From Salinarchaeum sp. Harcht-Bsk1 (GTDB lineage: Archaea; Halobacteriota; Halobacteria; Halobacteriales; Salinarchaeaceae): a stretch of DNA of 64,000 nucleotides. The stretch spans positions 2,437,014 through 2,501,013 of the forward strand of contig NC_021313.1 in the NCBI RefSeq assembly GCF_000403645.1. The letters run 5' to 3'. Of this stretch, positions 17,659 through 26,001 are shown piece by piece. Made by a program: the position numbers and the translations under genes. The notes under the pieces are model-generated. The model did no database searches. It was given only the letters and a program-made list of their open reading frames with translations, and was not told the DNA's origin. The number at the start of each line of letters is the position of its first letter. Positions within the stretch are counted from its first letter, which is position 1.

Positions 17659-17671
17659 CCATAACAATACT
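17659..17671 (+). promoter_or_regulatory. TRTAACAA-type motif upstream of DUF1616 gene
   Basis: The + strand reads CCATAACAATACT, ~84 bases before the ATG at 17749, pointing toward the gene. Confidence 0.5.
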
Positions 17672-17748
17672 TCACGGATACCGGAGTTCCGCTCACCGAT
17701 GAGTGAGCAAGCCGATCCTGTCGCGATACACCCACCAATCTTCGACCG

Positions 17749-18771
17749 ATGACGTACAGCGAGTCTCGCATGCCCGGCTGGCAACGGGCACTCTCCGATC
17801 GCGTCGCAGTGGACATCGTCATCGCGTGGGCGGTCGCAGCGACGACGTTCCTGGCAGTCGTGATCGATGCTCCCCAGGCGATACGCGTCCTGTTCGGCGG
17901 CTCCGCACTCGTCGTCTTGCCAGGATACGTACTCGTCGCCATGTTGTTCCCGCACCGGGGATCGGTCGCTGCCCCGGGTCGTCTCTCGTCGATCGGGGCT
18001 CCCGATAGGGTCAACTGGCGTGTTCGGCTCGCCCTCTCGTTCGGGCTGAGCCTCGCGCTACTGCCACTGCTCGGTATCGTCGTCTCCGTCTCGCCCTGGG
18101 GCTTCTCCGACCAGACGGTCGCAGCCGCGTTCCTCGCGTTCGTGGTGATCGGCGGGTTGCTGGCCGCCATCGTCAGGCGTCGGCTCCCGCCCGAGGATCG
18201 ATTCCGCATTCCGCTCGATCGCTGGGTCGGTGAGGTGCAGGCTGCTCTCTGGAGTGGTCCACCCACCAAGCGAGCGCTCAACGCACTCGTGCTCCTGAGC
18301 ATCGGCGTTGCCCTCGTCGCTGCAGGCGGCGTGATCGCCATGCCCCAGGGCGGCCAGTCGTTCACGGACTTCGCCGTCCTCTCCGAGAATGATGACGACG
18401 AGCTGGTCGCCGGGGGGTATCCGGAGGAACTGGATGCGGACGACCCGGCGCCCCTCGTCACGGCCGTCGAGAACCACGAGGGCGACCCCACCGAGTACAC
18501 CGTCGTGGTGACGATGGAACGGCGCCCAGCGGCGGGCTCTGACGCCGGCGGCGACGCAACCGCGTCCGGTGAGACCGTCGAACTCCATCGCTACAGCGCG
18601 ACGGTCGCCCCCGGCCAGCGCTGGACGCAACGCCACGAACTGCGACCGGCGCTGGATGGGGATCGACTCCGCGTGCACTACTATCTGTACCGTGGCGACG
18701 CGCCGACCGAACCCGACGCGTCGACCGCCTATCGCCACCTCTGGGTGACCCTCGGCGACGAGGCTGCCTGA
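17749..18771 (+). CDS. DUF1616-like membrane protein
   Basis: This 340-residue protein has five predicted membrane segments (e.g. VDIVIAWAVAATTFLAVVI, LVVLPGYVLVAMLFP, LALSFGLSLALLPLLGIVV). A C-terminal extracellular-type domain of ~130 residues follows (YTVVVTMERRP, RHELRPALDGDRLRVHYYLY). This is the layout of DUF1616 proteins, which sit in haloarchaeal surface-glycan loci; their reaction is unknown. It is followed one base later by the YdjM-like gene, so the two are likely co-transcribed. Confidence 0.8.
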   Translation: MTYSESRMPGWQRALSDRVAVDIVIAWAVAATTFLAVVIDAPQAIRVLFGGSALVVLPGYVLVAMLFPHRGSVAAPGRLSSIGAPDRVNWRVRLALSFGLSLALLPLLGIVVSVSPWGFSDQTVAAAFLAFVVIGGLLAAIVRRRLPPEDRFRIPLDRWVGEVQAALWSGPPTKRALNALVLLSIGVALVAAGGVIAMPQGGQSFTDFAVLSENDDDELVAGGYPEELDADDPAPLVTAVENHEGDPTEYTVVVTMERRPAAGSDAGGDATASGETVELHRYSATVAPGQRWTQRHELRPALDGDRLRVHYYLYRGDAPTEPDASTAYRHLWVTLGDEAA

Positions 18772-18772
18772 G

Positions 18773-19351
18773 ATGTGGCCGTGGGAGCACGTCGCCGCCG
18801 CCTACCTCGGGTACTCCCTGTTCGCGAGGATCGTGTACCGACGAGCACCTCGCGGTGACGCGGTACTCGCGGTTACGATCGCGGCGTTGCTCCCCGACCT
18901 GATCGATAAGCCGCTGGCCTGGGGACTCCACCTGCTGCCGAGCGGCCGGTCGCTAGCGCACTCCCTGCTGTTCGCCGTGCCAGCGATGGCGCTCTCGGCG
19001 CTCCTCACGGGTCGTCGGGTGGCCCTCGCGTTCGCACTCGGGTACTGCAGCCACCTCGCGGGTGACGTCGTCTATCCGATGGCGCTCGAGCAGCCAGCCG
19101 CGTACCGGTTCTTGCTCTGGCCGCTGGTCGAGCAGCCGACGACTGACACGCCGGGGCTGCTGTTCCGTGTCCAACACCTGTTCGTCGAATTCCTCGGCTT
19201 CCTCCAGACGACGCGCGGTCGGCTCTACGTCGTCTTCGAGGGCGCGTTGCTCGGTACAGCGGTGCTGCTCTGGCTCCTCGACGGCCGCCCCGGACCGGGA
19301 ACGATCTGGTCCTGGATGCGACCAGGACGCGAGAAGCCGCGAGGAACGTAA
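18773..19351 (+). CDS. YdjM/LexA-binding-type membrane metal-dependent hydrolase
   Basis: The 192-residue membrane protein has the His/Asp signatures of the YdjM/DUF457 family: WPWEHVAAAYLGYS, ALLPDLIDKPLAWGLH, RSLAHSLLFAVPAM and YCSHLAGDVVYP. The conserved His and Asp residues lie at membrane borders and probably bind metal. The family is thought to be phospholipase/hydrolase-like but has no proven substrate in archaea. DUF1616 and YdjM-like genes commonly accompany exopolysaccharide loci in haloarchaea. Confidence 0.8.
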   Translation: MWPWEHVAAAYLGYSLFARIVYRRAPRGDAVLAVTIAALLPDLIDKPLAWGLHLLPSGRSLAHSLLFAVPAMALSALLTGRRVALAFALGYCSHLAGDVVYPMALEQPAAYRFLLWPLVEQPTTDTPGLLFRVQHLFVEFLGFLQTTRGRLYVVFEGALLGTAVLLWLLDGRPGPGTIWSWMRPGREKPRGT

Positions 19352-19486
19352 CGCCGGCTGGTTTCAGCGGCTCAAGGCTGTATCAGCGACGCTTGGCTGG
19401 TTTCACGCCCCTGCTGGTCCCAGCCCTTCGAACGGGTCTCCACACTTCTCCGCTCGTAGCCGCCTGATACCGGCCTGGCAAGGGTC

Positions 19487-19500
19487 GCTATAACAATACT
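19487..19500 (+). promoter_or_regulatory. TRTAACAA-type motif upstream of the DegT aminotransferase
   Basis: CGCTATAACAATAC lies ~130 bases before the GTG start at 19624 and ~55 bases before a small upstream ORF (ATG 19547). Confidence 0.5.
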
Positions 19501-19546
19501 CCGGTCGTCGCTACCTCGCTCACAGCCCGTACGGGGATACGACACA

Positions 19547-19627
19547 ATGAACGCAGCCACTTCCGCGACCGAGGCCCTGGCACCGACTGCATCGACTACC
19601 GCCACGGGAACGGGGCATCGAACGTGA
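19547..19627 (+). other. Possible leader ORF of 26 codons before the aminotransferase
   Basis: ATG 19547 opens a 26-codon frame (MNAATSATEALAPTASTTAT...) whose TGA overlaps the aminotransferase start in the form GTGA. The overlap would couple translation. The peptide is Ala/Thr-rich without recognisable motif, so it may be chance or a leader. Confidence 0.2.
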
Positions 19628-20706
19628 GTATCCCGATCGCCGCCCCCGACGTCGGGGCCCGGGAACTCTCTCGAGCGATGGACGTCATCGAAGACGGCCG
19701 CCTCGCGGACGGCCCCGCCGTCCGCGAGTTCGAGGCGGCGTTCAGCGACTACTGTGAGGCGACCCACGGCGTCGCCGTCGCGAACGGTACTGCGGCGCTG
19801 ACGACGGCGCTCCGGGCGATCGGCATCGGTCCGGGCGACGTGGTCGTGACGACGCCGCTATCGTTCGTCGCGACGGCCAACGCCGTGCGACTGGTCGGCG
19901 CGACGCCGGTGTTCGCCGACGTGGATCCCGAGCGGTACACGCTCGATCCGGCAGCCGTCCGCGCGACGATCGAGGACTGCGGCGGCGAGGTCGACTGTCT
20001 TCTGCCAGTCCACCTCTACGGCCTGCCGGCACCGATGGACGAACTCGGTGCGATCGCCGAGGAGTACGACGTGCCGATCGTCGAGGACGCAGCGCAGGCC
20101 CACGGCGCGGAACTCGACGGCCGGCGCGTCGGTTCGCTGGGCGACGTCGCTTGCTTCTCCTTCTACCCGACGAAGAACGCGACCACGGGGGAGGGCGGGA
20201 TGATCGTCACGGACGACGAGGACGTCGCCGATCGCGCACGACGCTACCTGAACCACGGCCGAACGGACTCCCACGTCCACGAGTCCGTCGGCCACAATCT
20301 GCGGATGACGAGCATCGCGGCGGCGATCGGCGGCGCGCAGCTCCGGCGGCTTCCCCGATACACCGCCGCGCGCCGACGCGCAGCGGAGCGCTACACCGAA
20401 GCTCTCGAAGCGACGCCCTCTGTGCTCGCGCCGATCGAACCGGCCGGCGCTCGCCACGTCTACCACCAGTACACCGTGCGGACGCCCGACAGGGATGGAT
20501 TCCGGAACTACCTCGAATCCAACGGCGTCGACACCGGCGTCTACTACCCGACACCGATCCACCGCCAGCCGGCGTACGACCGGGCGGCTATCTTGCCCGT
20601 CGCGGAGCAGGCCACCGAAGAGGTCTGTTCGATCCCGGTTCACCCCGGGCTCTCGGCCGCGGAGGTCGAACAGATCGCGACCTTGCTCGGGGAGTACGAG
20701 CCATGA
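19624..20706 (+). CDS. DegT/DnrJ/EryC1-type sugar aminotransferase (WbpE-like)
   Basis: The 360-residue PLP enzyme starts at GTG 19624. It has GTAALTTALRAIGIGPGDVV, the PLP-anchoring EDAAQAHGAELDG and the Schiff-base lysine in FSFYPTKNATTGEGG. The C-terminal PTPIHRQPAY and SIPVHPGLS are typical of nucleotide-sugar aminotransferases. With the Gfo/Idh/MocA oxidoreductase just downstream it fits the WbpE/WbpB pair, which converts UDP-GlcNAcA to the 3-amino sugar. Other 3- or 4-keto sugar substrates remain possible. Confidence 0.9.
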   Translation: MSIPIAAPDVGARELSRAMDVIEDGRLADGPAVREFEAAFSDYCEATHGVAVANGTAALTTALRAIGIGPGDVVVTTPLSFVATANAVRLVGATPVFADVDPERYTLDPAAVRATIEDCGGEVDCLLPVHLYGLPAPMDELGAIAEEYDVPIVEDAAQAHGAELDGRRVGSLGDVACFSFYPTKNATTGEGGMIVTDDEDVADRARRYLNHGRTDSHVHESVGHNLRMTSIAAAIGGAQLRRLPRYTAARRRAAERYTEALEATPSVLAPIEPAGARHVYHQYTVRTPDRDGFRNYLESNGVDTGVYYPTPIHRQPAYDRAAILPVAEQATEEVCSIPVHPGLSAAEVEQIATLLGEYEP

Positions 20707-20797
20707 ACTGTCGGCTTGCGTCCGGTACGCTCGGAATGTGGCGCCCCCGGCACCGCTGCCCGTCCGGCGCCAGTGGCCCCCGCCGAGGTGAGCGCAG

Positions 20798-21754
20798 GTG
20801 AGCGACCTCTCGGCAGGCGTCATCGGCGTCGGTTCGATGGGCCGCCACCACGCACGCGTCTACCACGAACTACGGGACGTCGACCTCGACGGCGTCTACG
20901 ACGTGGACCGCGAGCGCGCCGATTCGATCGCCGACGACTACGACACCGAGGCGCACGACCTCCAGTCGCTGCTCGAGACCGTCGACCTCGTCTCGATCGT
21001 CGTTCCCACGGAGTACCACGCCGACCTCGCGCGCTCGGCGATCGACGCCGGGACCGCGCTCCTCGTCGAGAAACCCATCGTCAAGGACGTCGAGACCGGC
21101 CGTGAGCTGGTGCGTTCGGCGCGCGAGCAGGACGTCACGCTCCAGGTCGGCCACGTCGAGCGGTTCAACCCTGCTGTTCGTGCGCTGCCCGACGTCCTCG
21201 CCGACAGCGACGTGATAGCCGTCGAAGCCCGACGGATCGGACCGCCCTTCGACCGTGAACGCGGCGTCACCAGTGGCGTCGTCTACGACCTGATGATCCA
21301 CGACCTCGACGTCGTTCGGTCGATCCTCGACGTTCAGGCTCAGGACGTCGACGCTCGTGCCGCCGCAGACGGCGAGTACGTGACCGCGACCGTCCAGTAC
21401 GACGACGAGGTCGTAGGCACGTTCACCGCGAGCCGTGTGACCCAGAAGAAGGTCCGCGAGCTATCGATCACGACCGAGGACTCCGTGATCACGGTCGACT
21501 ACATGGAGCAATCCGTGAAGATCAATCGTCGCTCCCTACCGGAGTACGTCGAGACCGACGGCGACCTCAGGTATCGGCGCGAGAACGTCGTCGAGCGCCC
21601 GACCGTCGAGAACGGCGAGCCGCTCAAGCGCGAACTCTCGGGGTTCGTCGACGCCGTTCGAAACGGGGCCGACCCCGTGGTCACTGGCGAGGAGGGCCTC
21701 GCCGTCCTCCGGACCGTCGAGCGGATCGCCGGCGCCGCCGGTCGGGGCCCCTGA
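20798..21754 (+). CDS. Gfo/Idh/MocA oxidoreductase (WbpB-like)
   Basis: The GTG start at 20798 gives 318 residues. The N-terminal Rossmann motif is VIGVGSMGRHHARVYHEL, and LLVEKPIVKD carries the EKP signature of the family. The middle has GVVYDLMIHDLDVVRSIL, a catalytic His region. WbpB-type enzymes oxidise C3 of UDP-GlcNAcA and hand the ketone to a DegT aminotransferase, and that gene lies immediately upstream. myo-Inositol or other sugar substrates cannot be excluded from sequence alone. Confidence 0.88.
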   Translation: MSDLSAGVIGVGSMGRHHARVYHELRDVDLDGVYDVDRERADSIADDYDTEAHDLQSLLETVDLVSIVVPTEYHADLARSAIDAGTALLVEKPIVKDVETGRELVRSAREQDVTLQVGHVERFNPAVRALPDVLADSDVIAVEARRIGPPFDRERGVTSGVVYDLMIHDLDVVRSILDVQAQDVDARAAADGEYVTATVQYDDEVVGTFTASRVTQKKVRELSITTEDSVITVDYMEQSVKINRRSLPEYVETDGDLRYRRENVVERPTVENGEPLKRELSGFVDAVRNGADPVVTGEEGLAVLRTVERIAGAAGRGP

Positions 21755-21795
21755 GCCTCCTGCGCCGTTCGCTACAATTTTCCCCTCCGTCGCTG

Positions 21796-21925
21796 TCCCC
21801 GCATCGACGCCGGACCGCTGTTCCCGCATCGACGCCGGACCGCCGTTCCCGCATCGACGCCGGACCGCCGTTCCCGCATCGACGCCGGACCGCCGTTCCC
21901 GCGTCGACGCCGGTTCGGTGCTTCC
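21796..21925. repeat. 25-bp tandem repeat, about five copies
   Basis: Four near-identical 25-base units beginning GCATCGACGCCGGACCG (at 21801, 21826, 21851, 21876) and a degenerate fifth at 21901 fill the gap between the oxidoreductase and the glycosyltransferase. There are no spacers and no coding frame, so this is a minisatellite. Confidence 0.9.
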
Positions 21926-21970
21926 CCGGGTATCAGTTGCTTACCGCCCTCGTCCGATCGAACCAGCCCC

Positions 21971-21983
21971 AGCATAACAAACC
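21971..21983 (+). promoter_or_regulatory. TRTAACAA-type motif upstream of the GT2 gene
   Basis: AGCATAACAAACC lies ~39 bases before the ATG at 22016, a spacing expected for a TATA-like box with a short leader. Confidence 0.5.
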
Positions 21984-22015
21984 GAGAGCCGTCGGATCGC
22001 TTCGCCGAGCAGCAC

Positions 22016-23368
22016 ATGTACGATGACCACACCGTCGGCGTCGTGATTCCGGCATACAACGAGGTCGGGTTCGTCGGCGACGTGATCGAGACGGTTCCCG
22101 ACTTCGTCGATCGCATCTACCCCGTCGACGACTGCTCGACGGACGGCACCTGGACGGAGATTCAGGACACTGCGGCCCGGATCGACGACGAATCGGCCGC
22201 GCCGAACCAGGCGAGTGCGCGATCCGGCGACCCGGCCGCCGCCAAGCCTCGATCCGACGGCGGCGTCCAGCACTCGGAGACCGGTGCCGCCCCCGACGAG
22301 GGCGTCCAGGATCGGGTCGAGCACGACGTGAATTCCGTCGAGCGCGACAATCTCCAGGCTGGTGAGGCCGACGCAACCGCAGCCGTCGAGGCTCTCCCCG
22401 ACGATCTGGACTTCGATCCAGAGAACGATGCAAGTGCGGCGGCCCACGCCGGGTTCCGGCGCCGCGTCGTGCCGATCCGTCACGAGGAGAATCGGGGCGT
22501 CGGCGGCGCGATCAAGACCGGCTACCAGCGCGCCCGGGCCGATCGCATCGACGTCACGGTCGTGATGGGCGGCGACGGCCAGATGGACCCCGACTGGATG
22601 GCAGACCTCATCGAGCCGGTGGTCGACGGCCGCGCGGAGTACGCCAAGGCGAACCGTCTGATCCTCGACGAGCACCACGAGACGATGCCCCGGCATCGCT
22701 TCGTCGGCAACCATACGCTGACGATCCTCACGAAGATCGCGACGGGCTACTGGTCGGTGGGCGATCCCCAGCACGGCTACACCGCGATCTCGCTGGAGGC
22801 ACTCGAGACGGCGGGCGTCGACGACATGTACGAGTTCTTCGGCTACTGCAACGACCTGCTGATCCGCCTGAGCGCCGAGAACCTCCGCGTGGCGGACGTC
22901 CCCTGTCCGCTCACCTACGCCGACGAGGAGAGTCACATCACCTACAGCACCTACGTCCCCCGCGTCTCGGGGATGCTCCTGCGCTCCTTCCTCCGCCGCC
23001 TCTGGGTCGATCGCGACGGCGCGAGCGGTCGGGGTCGGCTCGCGCTGTTCGTCGGCGGCGCGGTGGCGACTGTGGGCGGCCTGCTCGGGATCATCCTGAC
23101 CGGCCTCACCGCGATCGCTGGGGACCCGGAGTCCGCAGCTACACCTGCGGAGGCGTCGTCGCAGCCCGACTCCCAACGGTCGACCAACGCCGGCGTCTGC
23201 CGGTCGGCCCTCCTCGCCGTCGCGGGCGTCGTCTCGCTCCTCACCGCCATGCTTCTCGACGCGGTGACCAACGCCACGTCAAACTACACCGAGCGGGTGC
23301 CCGAGGACGCCGAGCCGCGCGTCGAGAATCCAACGGCCGAGCCCCCCGACGCTGCCGACGTCGAGTAG
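22016..23368 (+). CDS. Family 2 glycosyltransferase with disordered insertions and membrane anchor
   Basis: The GT-A core is clear: VGVVIPAYNEVGFVGDVIET, the nucleotide-binding VDDCSTDGTW, and after a long gap HEENRGVGGAIKTGYQRARA and VVMGGDGQMDPDWM (DxD-like). Between residues ~55 and 145 a Ser/Ala/Asp/Pro-rich low-complexity stretch splits the Rossmann core where homologues have a short loop. Two C-terminal membrane helices (ALFVGGAVATVGGLLGIIL, SALLAVAGVVSLLTAMLL) are separated by another ~25-residue disordered stretch. It resembles DPMS-type enzymes that load polyprenyl phosphate or extend lipid-linked glycans. Confidence 0.88.
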   Translation: MYDDHTVGVVIPAYNEVGFVGDVIETVPDFVDRIYPVDDCSTDGTWTEIQDTAARIDDESAAPNQASARSGDPAAAKPRSDGGVQHSETGAAPDEGVQDRVEHDVNSVERDNLQAGEADATAAVEALPDDLDFDPENDASAAAHAGFRRRVVPIRHEENRGVGGAIKTGYQRARADRIDVTVVMGGDGQMDPDWMADLIEPVVDGRAEYAKANRLILDEHHETMPRHRFVGNHTLTILTKIATGYWSVGDPQHGYTAISLEALETAGVDDMYEFFGYCNDLLIRLSAENLRVADVPCPLTYADEESHITYSTYVPRVSGMLLRSFLRRLWVDRDGASGRGRLALFVGGAVATVGGLLGIILTGLTAIAGDPESAATPAEASSQPDSQRSTNAGVCRSALLAVAGVVSLLTAMLLDAVTNATSNYTERVPEDAEPRVENPTAEPPDAADVE

Positions 23369-23523
23369 GCTGCTCCCTCCGGTTGCAGTCAGCCAGTCAA
23401 ATTTCTCGCCCGTTGTGGCGCTCGAGCAGGACGTCTCTCCAGTTCGGCGAACGTCGATCGATTGCAGCCGCTGTGTGCGTCGGTGAGCGCCGTTCGAGAA
23501 CGCGACTGCCGTTGGGGCCGTCC

Positions 23524-24525
23524 TCACCGCGCGACGAGGCTGTAGGCCTTCTTGGCGACGTCCATCCCGGCGCCGCCGGACTCGACGACGTAGTACGGCA
23601 CCAGCTCGGCGCCGAACTTGCTCTTGTAGCGACAGAGGCGCTCGGTGTTGGCGCCCATCAGGTCGTAGGTCGTCGCGCCGTGGGGCGCGTTCGTCGCGAG
23701 GTCCTCGAGGATGCGCCAGTGGACGAGGCTGTTGACGGCCGTGCCGTCGAAGGTCGCGCGAGCACCGCCCTGCCAGTAGTACGCGGCGTCGTTGGAGTAC
23801 AGCGCCGTGATCCCACTCAGGAACTCGCCGTCGGGTCCGCGGACGACGTAGGCCCGTGCGCGATCGCCGAGGCCAGTGAAGAGGTCGCCCACGTAGGGCC
23901 AGGAGAGCCTGAACGGGCGGTCCTGCTCGTTGTAGCGCCGGCGCGTATCCTCGTAGATCGCTTCCGCGCCGTCGATGCCCTCGCGCTCGACGGTGACGGG
24001 GAGGTCCTCGGCGTCGCCGATTTCGCGCCGGAGGCTCTTCGAGAAGTTCTTCCGGATCGCCCCGGGCGCTTCACCGTCGGTGTCCAGCCGGTAGGTGAAG
24101 GAAGTGTCGAGCTCCAGGTCCGACCAGACGTACGGTCGCGGATCGACGTAGTCCGCGTTGCAGGTCATCCGGAAGAGGGTGCCGCGGCCGTCGATCGCGA
24201 GGTCGTCGAGCACGAGCTCCGCGAAGGTCCGGTTCACCTTCTCGCGCTTGCGCTGCTTCGGGCTCGCAGGGTCGAGCACGGGGCCGAGTCGCGGGATGCC
24301 CTTGCCCGGCGGCGGCGAGAGGATCGCCCGCCCGACCGATCGGTCCTGGACGATCGCCGGGAGGAGCGCCACCGGCTGTTGGCCCTTGAAGCCGCCGTAG
24401 CATCGCAACTCGCCCTGGCTGTGCGCCTCGAGCGCCGACAGCGCGTCGGGGTGGTGGAACGGCTCGAATCCGCCGCTCGGGAGGGCGTCGGCCCACTCGT
24501 CGAGCGTGAGTCGGTGGAGGTCCAT
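23524..24525 (-). CDS. FemAB/GNAT-type transferase
   Basis: From ATG 24523-24525 (an in-frame start 21 bases upstream is also possible) the product is 333 residues with the FemAB-like GNAT fold. The segments are FEPFHHPDALSALEAHSQGE, APGAIRKNFSKSLRREIGDA, ALYSNDAAYYWQGGA and YDLMGANTERLCRYKSKFGA. FemAB relatives add amino acids from aminoacyl-tRNA, or acyl groups, to cell-wall or polysaccharide precursors. In bacterial exosortase loci a FemAB-like protein sits with a polysaccharide deacetylase, as here. The precise donor is unknown. Confidence 0.8.
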   Translation of the reverse strand: MDLHRLTLDEWADALPSGGFEPFHHPDALSALEAHSQGELRCYGGFKGQQPVALLPAIVQDRSVGRAILSPPPGKGIPRLGPVLDPASPKQRKREKVNRTFAELVLDDLAIDGRGTLFRMTCNADYVDPRPYVWSDLELDTSFTYRLDTDGEAPGAIRKNFSKSLRREIGDAEDLPVTVEREGIDGAEAIYEDTRRRYNEQDRPFRLSWPYVGDLFTGLGDRARAYVVRGPDGEFLSGITALYSNDAAYYWQGGARATFDGTAVNSLVHWRILEDLATNAPHGATTYDLMGANTERLCRYKSKFGAELVPYYVVESGGAGMDVAKKAYSLVAR

Positions 24526-24553
24526 CGAACGCGCGGGACCACGCAACAGGCGG

Positions 24554-24567
24554 TGATTGTTACTGTC
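24554..24567 (-). promoter_or_regulatory. TRTAACAA-type motif upstream of the FemAB-like gene
   Basis: The minus strand reads ACAGTAACAATCA, ~35 bases before the start at 24525. Confidence 0.45.
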
Positions 24568-24599
24568 GCGCTACCGGGGTGCAGGCGGCGCGTGGGGAA

Positions 24600-24702
24600 T
24601 TCGGAGTGGGTCGGGTGGCTGTCGAAGGCAATCGGATGCGGTCGAAGGTGGTCGGGATGCGTCGGGGCAGTCGGAGGAGGCCGAAGGTGGTCGGAGGGTC
24701 AG
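24600..24702. repeat. Degenerate GTCGAAGGTGGTCGG repeats
   Basis: The phrase GTCGAAGG(T/C) and variants of GGTGGTCGG recur four to five times with irregular spacing between the FemAB-like and deacetylase genes. No coding frame is supported. Confidence 0.45.
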
Positions 24703-24741
24703 AGACTACCGGTGGGCGGTCGCTCCGGGACCGCCCCGCGA

Positions 24742-26001
24742 TTACGCCGGGTGATCGAGTTCGTCGTAGAGTTCCGCTGGCGAACCGACCCAGCCGCCCA
24801 GCGACTGGGCGCGCTCGATCAGGTGCCGGTAGAGGTCGGTGTGCCCCGGCCAGTCGCTCTCGTTGAACACGCGGGGGTGCCAGAGCACCGTGGTGATCGC
24901 GCCCCGTTCGGCTGCGGCCTCGAGGACGCGATCGGCTGCGGACCATGCGGCCGCGGGGTCCGTCCCGGGATCGGGCATCGCGACGTCCATCATCGTCAGC
25001 GGGAAGGCGACGAAAGAGTCGTCGAACGGCCGCCCGATCGTGTCGCCGTAGCCGAATCCGATCTCGCTCGCGGAGCCGATCGTCGCGTCGTAGTCCTGGC
25101 CGATCGCGGCGTGGTGCTCCCAGGTCTCGGGCAGCGTCCGGTTCAGGTAGTGCTGCCGTCCGCCCCTGATCGGCGTACCGAGGACGCGCTCGAGCCGTTC
25201 CTTCTCCGCGCGGAGTCGCTCCCGGTCGTCGTAGGACTCGTAGGAGCCGTGGAGCCCGACCTCCCAGCCGCCGCGGTCGAGACGGTGGAGCAACTCGACG
25301 ATCGCGGGGTCGTCGAGGTCGTATCGATCGGCGTAGAGCCGCCAGGCGTCGAGGTCGAGCCACTCCCGCATCGGACGGTCGCGGAACAGACGCTGCTCGT
25401 CGAGGAAGTAGAAGGCCGATCGGACGTCGTGCCTGGCCTCGATCTGGAGGATCGTATCGAAGGTCCAGTTGGGCTGGCGACCGGGCAGGAGAGACGCCAG
25501 CTGGGTGGGGTCCCGATCCCGGAGGGCGTAGAAGAACGCCTGAGCCAGCTTGTACGGCCGATCGACGTCGTGGGTGAGACAGAGCGCGAAGCTGTGGTCG
25601 GGCAGGAGGTCATCGCCGACCTGCGGATCGCCGTCCGCGATCACGCCGGCGGTCCAGTCCTGGTTGGTCCCCGGCGTAAACGTCTGGATGGCCGATCCGG
25701 ACGGTTCGCTGGCCGGTGGCGCGTCGACCGGGGACGGTTCCCCGGTGAGCGGTCGCGCGTCCCGCCGCGACGTGACCTCGTTCGGGGGCCGTGGGGGTTC
25801 CTGCACGCCGGGGCGATCGATCCGGGCGGCGCCGACGCCGTCCGGGGCGCTCCCGGCCGACTCGCGCTGGACCTCCACGTCCTCGTCGGCGGCCCGCACC
25901 TCGCTCGGCGGCCACGCTTCGTTGGCGTCCGGAGCTGGCCCCGCCTCGTCCTCGACGGTCTGGCCGTCCGCGTCCGATCGCTCCGCGGACTCTCCACTCA
26001 T
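24742..26001 (-). CDS. Polysaccharide deacetylase (NodB-like) with long disordered N-terminus
   Basis: The first ~130 of 419 residues are Pro/Ala/Asp/Glu-rich and without order. The catalytic domain follows with ALCLTHDVDRPYKLAQAFFY (the paired Asp), GGWEVGLHGSYESYDDRERL (metal His) and TTVLWHPRVFNESDWPGHTD. It would remove N- or O-acetyl groups from a surface glycan. The ATG overlaps the DUF354 gene stop by four bases, so the two are coupled. Confidence 0.85.
   Translation of the reverse strand: MSGESAERSDADGQTVEDEAGPAPDANEAWPPSEVRAADEDVEVQRESAGSAPDGVGAARIDRPGVQEPPRPPNEVTSRRDARPLTGEPSPVDAPPASEPSGSAIQTFTPGTNQDWTAGVIADGDPQVGDDLLPDHSFALCLTHDVDRPYKLAQAFFYALRDRDPTQLASLLPGRQPNWTFDTILQIEARHDVRSAFYFLDEQRLFRDRPMREWLDLDAWRLYADRYDLDDPAIVELLHRLDRGGWEVGLHGSYESYDDRERLRAEKERLERVLGTPIRGGRQHYLNRTLPETWEHHAAIGQDYDATIGSASEIGFGYGDTIGRPFDDSFVAFPLTMMDVAMPDPGTDPAAAWSAADRVLEAAAERGAITTVLWHPRVFNESDWPGHTDLYRHLIERAQSLGGWVGSPAELYDELDHPA

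Larger units (their letters stand above)
17438..17748. other. Divergent promoter region opening the glycan locus
   Basis: This 311-base gap carries no gene. It holds two copies of the TRTAACAA motif in opposite orientation, one ~80 bases before each flanking start codon, so it looks like a two-way promoter region. Confidence 0.5.

Noticed and set aside
21796-21925. 25-bp repeats as CRISPR or plasmid iterons
   Set aside because: No spacers, no replication-initiator (Orc1/Cdc6 or RepH) gene nearby and no AT-rich unwinding region.
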